Assembly (NCBI GenBank): GCA_023700885.1
Contig: JAMPYA010000104.1
Span: forward strand, 1 to 7,438
DNA length: 7,438 nt
Origin: Flavobacteriaceae bacterium
GTDB taxonomy: Bacteria > Bacteroidota > Bacteroidia > Flavobacteriales > Flavobacteriaceae
Direction of reading: 5' to 3'
In this document: one piece after another, positions 1 to 5,601 of the stretch
Layout: each line of letters opens with the position of its first letter
Position numbering within the stretch: position 1 is the first letter of the stretch
Notes under the pieces: model-generated
What the model was told of the DNA's origin: nothing
Seen by the model: the letters and a program-made list of their open reading frames with translations, nothing else
The model's database searches: none
Position numbers and translations under genes: made by a program

Positions 1-1209
1 CTCCGGATTTGGTTTTTCTAAAAGGCTCTCAAAAGAAACTAAAGTAGGAACACCATCAATTTTTGATAGTGGAGAACTTTCTAATAAAATAGTCTTTTTA
101 ATTTGATTGGGTAAAGTGTCAATATTGCTTGGAAATTTTAATTGAACAGGTTCAATATTTTTATTGATTACATGGTTGTTTTTAGGCATAATTAGTGGAA
201 AATAATTCCATAAAAACTGGCTGTATTGTGGCTGATTTCCAATATTTCCGGTTGCTAGAGTAATTTTAGAACTGTATAAATCTTGTACTACGTTATAATT
301 GATTCTAACTCCATAAGCAAAAAATAAATCGGTTAAATTTAAATCTCTGGGTAAAATTGGGGATGCTCCCGTACTCATTAAACTATCCAATTCTGCCTGA
401 ACTTGATCGATCAACCATAAAGTTTTACCACCTTTCATCGAGTACTGGTCGAGTGTATATTTTTCTTCTTCTGTAAATTTCTGACTTGGTTTTGTAATTA
501 TTGCTAAATCAAAATCCTTTAATTGTTGAAGCGTCTTTATAGGATTTTTAGAAACTGAATCGAGTGTAAAAGGCGCTAGATGATATTGTTTACCTAAAGT
601 CTTGAGAAAATCGGCTAAATAAATATCATCTAATTCTCCGTTGCCGCGTAAAACAGCAATCTTTTTTGATTTTACTAGGGTTAATTTTTGAAAACCTTCA
701 GCAAATGCAAATTCTAAATTCTGAATAGATTGCTGTAATTGTTCATCAGAATCTCCTAAAAAATTATTTTTTAATAAAGAAACCAGTTCATATTTTTCTT
801 TATAATGAATAACAGCCCACGGAAAAATGATGGTTTCTGAAACACTTCCATTTTCTTGAGCAGTAAGTCTGGAAGGTGTTAATCCGTTATTAATCAATTC
901 TTCTGCAATAGGTAACGGATCTATAAATTTTATGACAATCTTGTTGTTTATGGCTTGAAGTTCTTCTAAAATTTGTGTGGTTTCTAATTGAAGTCGTTTA
1001 AATTCTGAAGGAAAATTACCTTTTAAATACACTTCAACGAGTATAGGATTGTCAATATTATTGACAATTTCTTTCGTTTGATTAGAAAGTGTATAACGTT
1101 GATCTTGAGTCAGATCAAGTCTATAAAAGAATAAATTTCCGACGATATTAATCATCAGAATTAAAATTAAAACCAATCCAATTTTATAAATAAATGGCTT
1201 TTTATTCAT
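1..1209 (-). CDS. gldG: GldG, gliding-motility ABC transporter auxiliary component (partial, C-terminus off the left edge)
   Basis: Reading the minus strand from an ATG at 1209 gives 403 uninterrupted codons to the window edge. The protein starts MNKKPFIYKIG, followed by one hydrophobic segment at about residues 8-26, which fits an N-terminal membrane anchor. A large soluble domain follows. The stretch GNFPSEFKRLQLET at about residues 64-77 is what I recognise as typical of GldG and of the ABC-type auxiliary domain (PF09822-like). GldG proteins are usually about 560 residues, so roughly a quarter, including the expected C-terminal membrane segment, is missing here. In Flavobacterium johnsoniae GldG works with GldF and the ATPase GldA as a transporter needed for gliding; the substrate is unknown. 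The start codon overlaps the end of gldF by 8 bp (ATGAATAA), indicating translational coupling. No gldA is in the window. Some gliding bacteria lack GldFG, so a motility role here is inference. Confidence 0.9.
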   Translation of the reverse strand, partial: MNKKPFIYKIGLVLILILMINIVGNLFFYRLDLTQDQRYTLSNQTKEIVNNIDNPILVEVYLKGNFPSEFKRLQLETTQILEELQAINNKIVIKFIDPLPIAEELINNGLTPSRLTAQENGSVSETIIFPWAVIHYKEKYELVSLLKNNFLGDSDEQLQQSIQNLEFAFAEGFQKLTLVKSKKIAVLRGNGELDDIYLADFLKTLGKQYHLAPFTLDSVSKNPIKTLQQLKDFDLAIITKPSQKFTEEEKYTLDQYSMKGGKTLWLIDQVQAELDSLMSTGASPILPRDLNLTDLFFAYGVRINYNVVQDLYSSKITLATGNIGNQPQYSQFLWNYFPLIMPKNNHVINKNIEPVQLKFPSNIDTLPNQIKKTILLESSPLSKIDGVPTLVSFESLLEKPNPE

Positions 1210-1921
1210 GGTCTAATTTTAATTTGGTGAGATATAAAAAGAAAAAAGAAACGCTTAAAAAGTATATCAAATCTCGTGTATCAATAACACCTTTTGAAAT
1301 ACTTTTGTAATGATGATATAATCCCAATTGTTGAATGTAAAAGGTTTCAGTATCAAAAAACTGTATAAAATGTTCAAATCCGAAGAACAATAAATAGGAA
1401 ATTACAACGCCTAAAATAAATGCAATCATCTGATTTTGACTGAGACTAGAAGTAAATATCCCAATCGAAGTATAGGCCGATGCTAATAATATCAAACCAA
1501 AATAAGATCCAGTTATGACTCCAAAATCAATATTTCCAATCGGATTTGCCAATACAAAAATGGTATAAATGTAAGTTGCGGTTAACAGCAATGAAATTAT
1601 CACCAAAATAAGTGCAGCTAAGTATTTACCCAATATAATGTTCCAAAGTGAAATAGGTTTTGTTTTTAAAATTTCTATAGTACCTAATCTATATTCATCA
1701 GAAATCATCCTCATGGTTATGGCAGGAATCAAGAAAATAAAAACCCACGGAATTAAATAAAAGAAACTATTTAAATCTGCAAATCCGGCATGTAAAATGT
1801 TAAAATCATTGTTGATAATCCATAGAAAAATTCCGTTTAAAACCAGAAAAACGCCAATGGCCATAAAACCTATGGAAGAGGCGAAAAACGAAAAAAGTTC
1901 TTTTTTGATGATTGCATTCAT
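1202..1921 (-). CDS. gldF: GldF, gliding-motility ABC transporter permease
   Basis: This is a 239-residue ABC-2 type integral membrane permease. About six hydrophobic segments are visible, at roughly residues 16-36, 52-70, 99-124, 134-158, 164-183 and 217-233. After the second lies the cytoplasmic motif RMISDEYRLGTIEIL (residues 71-85), typical of ABC-2 permeases and expected to contact the ATPase. Length matches known GldF proteins (about 240). It should form the membrane channel with GldG and use a separately encoded ATPase, GldA. It starts 11 bp after the stop of the small ABM-fold gene and overlaps gldG by 8 bp, so it is in the middle of a minus-strand operon. The N-terminus MNAIIKKELFSFF fits other GldF starts. 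Identity as a GldF-like permease is secure; the role in gliding is from the family. Confidence 0.92.
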   Translation of the reverse strand: MNAIIKKELFSFFASSIGFMAIGVFLVLNGIFLWIINNDFNILHAGFADLNSFFYLIPWVFIFLIPAITMRMISDEYRLGTIEILKTKPISLWNIILGKYLAALILVIISLLLTATYIYTIFVLANPIGNIDFGVITGSYFGLILLASAYTSIGIFTSSLSQNQMIAFILGVVISYLLFFGFEHFIQFFDTETFYIQQLGLYHHYKSISKGVIDTRDLIYFLSVSFFFLYLTKLKLDHE

Positions 1922-1932
1922 ATTTTAAATAA

Positions 1933-2229
1933 TTATGGAAGAGAAACAACAGTTTCAACACTCCAAGCTTGCGGTTTTTGGTTAAACAAAATTTTAGTTT
2001 TACCCCAAACTTCTTTAAACAATTCAGAATCTCTATACAAATTTAAATCAGTCTCAGAATCCCAATAACTATAGGTAAAATAAGTTGTAGAGATATTAAT
2101 ATCACGATACAGCTCTAAAAACTGACAACCTTTAACATTTCTTATTTTGGTTTTATATTGCTCAAATTCACTTAAAAATAAAGGAATCTGATCTTCTTGA
2201 AAACTCATTTTTACAATTCTAATCAACAT
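1933..2229 (-). CDS. Antibiotic biosynthesis monooxygenase (ABM) domain protein, dimeric alpha/beta-barrel fold
   Basis: A 98-residue protein made of a single ABM-like domain (PF03992 type). Visible landmarks are the first strand MLIRIVKMSF (1-10), the helix around residues 12-29, GCQFLELYRDI (34-44), the strand TYFTYSYWDS (49-58), the segment LNLYRDSELFKEVWGKT (62-78) and the tail KPQAWSVE (85-92). Proteins of this fold usually form dimers with a buried pocket; members act as quinol oxygenases or haem-degrading enzymes, or have no known function. This copy has no histidine at all, so a histidine-ligated haem role is unlikely. It lies 6 bp after the SAM-enzyme gene and 11 bp before gldF, so it is probably co-transcribed with both. 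Homologues I recall begin M-x-x-RIVK, which supports the first ATG over Met8. The fold is fairly sure; the substrate is unknown. Confidence 0.8.
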   Translation of the reverse strand: MLIRIVKMSFQEDQIPLFLSEFEQYKTKIRNVKGCQFLELYRDINISTTYFTYSYWDSETDLNLYRDSELFKEVWGKTKILFNQKPQAWSVETVVSLP

Positions 2230-2235
2230 AAACTT

Positions 2236-3066
2236 CTAAATAAAATCAATTATTAATGAACTTCCATATTTTAAACCTAATAAACTAGAAGCTCCACCAA
2301 CCGATTTTAAATTACTCTTATAAATTGATACCTGAAAAAATCCGGCAGAATTAAATAATGCCAAAGCGTTGCCCTCTTCCGATAATTTTTGCTGATTGTA
2401 TTTAGCAACATCGCTGTATTTTTCATAAATAGCATTTATAGGATATTTATGAGAACCGGCAGATATTTTATAATTTCTTCCTTTACATACGCTATCAAAT
2501 TGTTTCTTAGAAATATTAAAAACAACATTGCCATAATGATCTATATAGATAGCACTTCCTATAATTTGATTCTCCTTTTCATTAATATTAGCTTCAGTTT
2601 GCGCTAAAATATGGAGTTGATGAATTGGATTTCCTATTTCTGCTAAGTGGCCACCTTTGGCAATATGAATGGCTACTTTTGTGAAAACATCAAGCACCGG
2701 AAAAATACTTTTTTGCTGTTCTGAAATTACAATTTCATATTGTTCAGAAGGCATATGATTTTTAACTAATAAAGAGAGAATTCCGTTATCAGCACAAATA
2801 AAATATTGATTGTTTAATTTGATGACAATATGCTTGTTTTTAGAATTCCACTCTGCATCTACCCCAATAATATGAATAGTTTCTTCAGGAAAATTTTTAT
2901 GAGCATTGTTAATAATATAGGCAGTTTCGGGTATGCTAAAGGGTGAAATTTCATGAGATATATCAACAATATTAACCAAAGGAAGTTTGCTTAAGATGGC
3001 TCCTTTTAGAGCACTTACAAAATAATCTTTAATTCCGAAATCAGTGGTTAATGTTATAATGGACAT
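2236..3066 (-). CDS. SAM hydroxide adenosyltransferase (DUF62) family protein, divergent active site
   Basis: A 276-residue member of the DUF62 (PF01887) family, relatives of fluorinase and chlorinase. Known members use water to split S-adenosylmethionine into adenosine and methionine. Family marks seen are TLTTDFGIKDYFVSALKG (5-22), VDISHEI (34-40), the Asp in IIGVDAE (D70), ADNGILSLL (92-100) and, in the C-terminal domain, IDHYGNVVFNI (175-185). The usual 'VDPGVGT-RR' loop reads VDAEWNSKNKH here, and the usual 'FHGRD' reads FPVLD (122-126). The Arg and His of the Asp-Arg-His triad described for archaeal members are therefore replaced (N77 or K78, and P123), while D70 remains. Activity is uncertain. 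It is the first gene of the operon leading to gldFG. Its ATG follows an AGGAAG site by 9 nt, supporting this start. Family assignment is strong; the reaction is inference. Confidence 0.88.
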   Translation of the reverse strand: MSIITLTTDFGIKDYFVSALKGAILSKLPLVNIVDISHEISPFSIPETAYIINNAHKNFPEETIHIIGVDAEWNSKNKHIVIKLNNQYFICADNGILSLLVKNHMPSEQYEIVISEQQKSIFPVLDVFTKVAIHIAKGGHLAEIGNPIHQLHILAQTEANINEKENQIIGSAIYIDHYGNVVFNISKKQFDSVCKGRNYKISAGSHKYPINAIYEKYSDVAKYNQQKLSEEGNALALFNSAGFFQVSIYKSNLKSVGGASSLLGLKYGSSLIIDFI

Positions 3067-3075
3067 TGAGAAATA

Positions 3076-3081
3076 CTTCCT
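3076..3081 (-). promoter_or_regulatory. Shine-Dalgarno-like site of the SAM hydroxide adenosyltransferase gene
   Basis: The minus strand reads AGGAAG here, 9 nt before the ATG at 3066. Most other genes in the window have only A-rich leaders, so this purine site stands out. It supports the chosen start. Bacteroidota ribosomes depend little on such sites, so its effect is uncertain. Confidence 0.45.
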
Positions 3082-3089
3082 TTAAAATA

Positions 3090-3119
3090 TTGGGTTGTTC
3101 AACTAATTTTATAAATTTG
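3090..3119 (+). promoter_or_regulatory. Candidate Bacteroidota-type promoter of phoH-purC
   Basis: TTG at 3090-3092 (-33 element) is followed after 19 bp by TAAATTTG at 3112-3119, an exact match to TAnnTTTG (-7 element). Transcription would start near 3125, leaving a leader of about 80 nt before the phoH start at 3203. Motif and spacing are seen directly; promoter activity is inference. Confidence 0.55.
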
Positions 3120-3126
3120 TATAAAG

Positions 3127-3156
3127 CAAATCTAATCAATTATTGATTAATATTAA
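3127..3156 (-). promoter_or_regulatory. Candidate promoter of the SAM-enzyme/ABM/gldFG operon
   Basis: The minus strand carries TAGATTTG at 3134-3127, an exact TAnnTTTG -7 element. At 19 bp upstream there is only TTA (3156-3154), an imperfect -33 element. The predicted start near 3121 leaves a leader of about 55 nt before the ATG at 3066. It lies back to back with the phoH promoter, so the two would interfere or share control. The weak -33 lowers confidence. Confidence 0.4.
3133..3149. promoter_or_regulatory. Perfect 17-bp palindrome in the divergent promoter region (possible operator)
   Basis: TAATCAAT, one central T, then ATTGATTA: two 8-bp arms in perfect inverted repeat. It begins inside the minus-strand -7 element and fills most of that promoter's spacer. 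It also lies within the 5' leader of phoH. A dimeric regulator site is the simplest reading. AT-rich DNA yields short palindromes by chance, but eight matched pairs at this position are notable. No cognate regulator is visible nearby. Confidence 0.4.
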
Positions 3157-3202
3157 GTCATAAAATAACGGATTTTAAAATTAGTAAATACCCACTTTTC
3201 AT

Positions 3203-4156
3203 TTGAACGAACGAATTATTGAACTTCAAGAAATAAATCCGAATGATATTTTCGGCACTCATAATAGCTATTTAGCTTTAATTCAACAATATTCTCCTAA
3301 AATTAAAATCATTGCAAGAGGTTCTAAGTTGATGATATATGGCGAACCATCATTACTGGATGATTTTGAACGTCATTTTGAAATGCTGATTCATTATTTG
3401 AATAAATACAATAAAATTGATGACAATGTAATTTTTCAGATATTTTCAAATCAGATGAATACGGAAAAACAATCACAAAAAATTGAAAATATTCTGGTTC
3501 ATGGTGTAGGAGGTAGGTTAATAAAAGCGCAAACTCCCAATCAACAAAAAATGGTTGATTATATCCAGAAAAATGATATGATTTTTGCTATTGGTCCAGC
3601 TGGAACCGGAAAAACCTATACTGCAGTTGCGTTAGCCGTTAAAGCATTAAAAGAAAAAGAAGTAAGAAGAATTATTTTAACGCGTCCGGCAGTAGAATCT
3701 GGTGAAAACTTAGGTTTTTTGCCAGGAGATATCAAAGAAAAATTGGATCCGTACATGCAACCTTTATATGATGCCTTGCGCGATATGATTCCACATGAAA
3801 AGTTAGAATCCTATTTAGAAAAAGGTACCATTCAAATTGCTCCTTTGGCATTTATGAGAGGAAGAACTTTGGATGAAGCTTTTGTCATATTAGATGAAGC
3901 ACAAAATACTACCCATTCTCAAATGAAAATGTTTTTAACCAGAATGGGAAAAAAAGCAAAATTTATCATCAACGGTGATCCGGAACAAATAGATTTGCCA
4001 AGAAAACAAGTATCAGGATTAATAGAATCACTTAGAATTTTAAAAAAAGTAAAAGGTATAAAAGTGGTTACGTTAGATGAAAGTGATGTTATCAGACATC
4101 GATTAGTAAAAGAAATAATTTCAGCGTATAAAATTTTTGAAAATAAAGTAATATGA
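3203..4156 (+). CDS. PhoH family ATPase (PhoH-like protein)
   Basis: A 317-residue PhoH-family protein (PF02562), a cytoplasmic P-loop ATPase related to the N-terminal half of superfamily 1 helicases and linked in other bacteria to RNA metabolism. Residues 1 to about 100 form the family's N-terminal region (ARGSKLMIYGE at 38-48). The Walker A loop is GPAGTGKT (131-138), Walker B is VILDEAQN (228-235), and NGDPEQIDLP (257-266) is the family's third conserved motif. The start is TTG: an in-frame stop lies six codons upstream, no ATG occurs between, and the first internal Met is residue 44, inside the conserved region. The resulting N-terminus, MNERIIEL, matches flavobacterial homologues I recall. 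It overlaps purC by 4 bp (ATGA), so the two are probably translated together. The family is certain; the exact role is unknown. Confidence 0.93.
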   Translation: MNERIIELQEINPNDIFGTHNSYLALIQQYSPKIKIIARGSKLMIYGEPSLLDDFERHFEMLIHYLNKYNKIDDNVIFQIFSNQMNTEKQSQKIENILVHGVGGRLIKAQTPNQQKMVDYIQKNDMIFAIGPAGTGKTYTAVALAVKALKEKEVRRIILTRPAVESGENLGFLPGDIKEKLDPYMQPLYDALRDMIPHEKLESYLEKGTIQIAPLAFMRGRTLDEAFVILDEAQNTTHSQMKMFLTRMGKKAKFIINGDPEQIDLPRKQVSGLIESLRILKKVKGIKVVTLDESDVIRHRLVKEIISAYKIFENKVI

Positions 4157-5118
4157 CCCATTTCAGAACGATTAACACCACTCATTTTAATTTTCCAAAC
4201 CAAAAAGCATTTTATAAAGGCAAAGTTCGTGATGTTTATAACATTAATAATGAACTTTTAATTATGATTGCTTCTGATCGTATTTCTGCTTTTGACGTAG
4301 TGTTGCCAAGACAAATTCCCTTTAAAGGCCAGATTTTAAATCAGATTGCCGCCAAAATGTTAATGGCTACTAAAGATATTGTACCTAACTGGTTAATTGC
4401 AACACCAGATCCAAATGTGGCCGTAGGTTTATTATGTGAGCCTTTTAAAGTTGAAATGGTTATTAGAGGATTTTTAACAGGTCATGCTGCCAGAACTTAT
4501 CACGAAGGTAAAAGAGTTTTATGTGGCGTTCAACTTCCTAACGGAATGAAAGAAAATCAAGCTTTTGATAAACCGATAATTACTCCTACTACTAAAGCTG
4601 CAGACGGAGACCACGATGAAGATATTTCTAGAGCAGCTATTATTGCAAATGGAATTGTTTCTGAAGAAGATTATATTCAATTAGAAAAATATACACACTT
4701 ATTATTTAAGCGAGGAACCGAATTAGCCAAAGAACGTGGATTAATTTTAGTGGATACCAAATACGAATTTGGAAAAACCAGCGAAGGGAAAATTGTTTTG
4801 ATTGATGAAATTCATACACCCGATTCATCACGTTATTTTTATGCCGATGGCTATGAAGAACGCTTAAAAAATGATGAACCACAAAAACAACTTTCTAAAG
4901 AATTTGTTAGACAATGGTTGATAGAAAACGATTTTCAAGGGAAAGCCGGACAACAAATTCCTACAATGACCGATGAAAAAGTACTAGAAATCTCTAATCG
5001 GTATATTGAACTATACGAACAAATTACAGGAGAAAAGTTTGTGAAATCTGATGAAGTAGATTTGATACAAAGAATTCAAAAAAATATCAATAATTATTTA
5101 GAATTGAATACTTTATAA
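4153..5118 (+). CDS. purC: Phosphoribosylaminoimidazole-succinocarboxamide synthase (SAICAR synthase)
   Basis: A cytoplasmic enzyme of de novo purine synthesis: ATP-dependent joining of aspartate to CAIR to give SAICAR. The 321-residue length fits the longer PurC form (about 300-320) rather than the roughly 240-residue Bacillus/E. coli type. Visible motifs are GKVRDVY (23-29, nucleotide-binding loop), ASDRISAFD (40-48), EMVIRGFLTGHAART in the middle, KAADGDHDEDIS (SAICAR synthetase signature region), LILVDTKYEFG (197-207) and LIDEIHTPDSSRYF (216-229). All expected key segments are present and the reading frame is intact. Its ATG overlaps the phoH stop as ATGA, indicating translational coupling and transcription from the phoH promoter. 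The function is secure. Confidence 0.97.
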   Translation: MTHFRTINTTHFNFPNQKAFYKGKVRDVYNINNELLIMIASDRISAFDVVLPRQIPFKGQILNQIAAKMLMATKDIVPNWLIATPDPNVAVGLLCEPFKVEMVIRGFLTGHAARTYHEGKRVLCGVQLPNGMKENQAFDKPIITPTTKAADGDHDEDISRAAIIANGIVSEEDYIQLEKYTHLLFKRGTELAKERGLILVDTKYEFGKTSEGKIVLIDEIHTPDSSRYFYADGYEERLKNDEPQKQLSKEFVRQWLIENDFQGKAGQQIPTMTDEKVLEISNRYIELYEQITGEKFVKSDEVDLIQRIQKNINNYLELNTL

Positions 5119-5133
5119 AATTTGTATTCAATT
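5102..5133 (+). terminator. Candidate weak terminator hairpin at the end of purC
   Basis: AATTGAATAC (5102-5111) and GTATTCAATT (5124-5133) are perfect 10-bp inverted repeats around a 12-nt loop that holds the purC stop codon. The region just downstream is T-rich (AATTTTGTAGTTTAATTT). The stem is AT-rich and the T-run is interrupted, so termination would be weak. It sits just before the -33 element of the arsR promoter, where a boundary between the two transcription units is expected. Confidence 0.4.
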
Positions 5134-5137
5134 AATT

Positions 5138-5166
5138 TTGTAGTTTAATTTATTATCGTATTTTTG
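5138..5166 (+). promoter_or_regulatory. Promoter of the ars operon (arsR)
   Basis: TTG at 5138-5140 is followed after 18 bp by TATTTTTG at 5159-5166, an exact TAnnTTTG -7 element of Bacteroidota promoters. Start of transcription near 5172 would give a leader of only about 14 nt before the arsR ATG at 5186. The -7 element lies inside an operator-like palindrome, as expected for a repressed promoter. Confidence 0.65.
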
Positions 5167-5170
5167 CGAT
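5155..5170. promoter_or_regulatory. Candidate ArsR operator 1, over the arsR promoter
   Basis: ATCGTATTTTTGCGAT is an imperfect 16-bp inverted repeat with outer arms ATCG and CGAT. It matches the perfect palindrome at 5531-5546 at 13 of 16 positions with the same length. It covers the -7 element of the arsR promoter, so a bound ArsR dimer would block transcription and autorepress the operon; arsenite would release it. Confidence 0.6.
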
Positions 5171-5185
5171 GAATATATACGCACT

Positions 5186-5512
5186 ATGCATAAAAACAAA
5201 GAATTTTCTAAAGAAGACTTAGAATTGGCCAAGTATTTAAAAGCCTTGTCACATCCGGCTCGAATTTCAATCATGAAACAATTGGCAAGTTCAAATACAT
5301 GCTTTTGTGGTGAAATTGTAGAAGTACTTCCGTTATCGCAATCTACCGTTTCACAACATTTAAAAGAATTAAAAGAAGCCGGATTGGTAAAAGGAGAAAT
5401 TGAAGGAGCTAAAGTGTGTTATTGTATTGATGATATTGAATGGCAAAAAGCCATTGATGTAATTTCATCATTTCTAAACAACAATTTCCATAAGAAAATT
5501 GAATGTTGCTAA
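5186..5512 (+). CDS. arsR: ArsR/SmtB family transcriptional repressor of the ars operon
   Basis: A 108-residue winged-helix repressor. ArsR proteins bind operator DNA as dimers and leave it when As(III) or Sb(III) binds cysteine thiols. Visible features are the N-terminal ALSHPARISIMKQL (20-33), a recognition helix with LSQSTVSQHLKELKEAGLV (50-68), and the wing around EIEGAKVCYCID (71-82). Candidate metalloid ligands are C39 and C41 (NTCFCGE, at the position of the classic ELCVCDL box), C78 and C80 in the wing, and the C-terminal C107-C108. Length is normal for the family. It is the first gene of the arsenic operon and has an operator-like repeat over its own promoter, which implies autoregulation. 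A role in sensing another thiophilic metal cannot be excluded, but the arsM, arsC and acr3 neighbours make arsenic most likely. Confidence 0.93.
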   Translation: MHKNKEFSKEDLELAKYLKALSHPARISIMKQLASSNTCFCGEIVEVLPLSQSTVSQHLKELKEAGLVKGEIEGAKVCYCIDDIEWQKAIDVISSFLNNNFHKKIECC

Positions 5513-5530
5513 AAAAATTTGATTCAAATC

Positions 5531-5546
5531 ATCGTAATATTACGAT
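5531..5546. promoter_or_regulatory. Candidate ArsR operator 2, between arsR and arsM
   Basis: ATCGTAATATTACGAT is a perfect 16-bp palindrome in the 89-bp gap between arsR and arsM. No T-run follows it, so it does not look like a terminator. It closely resembles the repeat at the arsR promoter. It may repress a second promoter for arsM or help ArsR silence the operon. I found no convincing TAnnTTTG element just downstream (only TAAATTTC at 5576-5583). Confidence 0.6.
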
Positions 5547-5601
5547 ATTATAATAAATAAGAATAGTTAAATCATTAAATTTCTAAATCTTTCAATAACA
5601 A

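Noticed and set aside
2389..2607. 72-codon plus-strand open frame
   Set aside because: It lies wholly antisense inside the SAM-enzyme gene, which has clear family motifs. Its translation is hydrophobic low-complexity sequence with no recognisable domain.
3919..4203. 94-codon minus-strand open frame over the phoH-purC junction
   Set aside because: It is antisense to the conserved 3' half of phoH and the start of purC, and its translation resembles no family.
5517..5529. 13-bp palindrome ATTTGA-T-TCAAAT just after arsR
   Set aside because: Short, AT-rich and without a T-run or second copy; it may be chance. A sigma-70-like reading with TATAAT at 5549-5554 needs a 24-bp spacer, which is too long.
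5531..5546. Reading the perfect palindrome after arsR as a terminator
   Set aside because: There is no loop of normal size and no following T-run, and it matches the repeat at the arsR promoter, so an operator is the better explanation.
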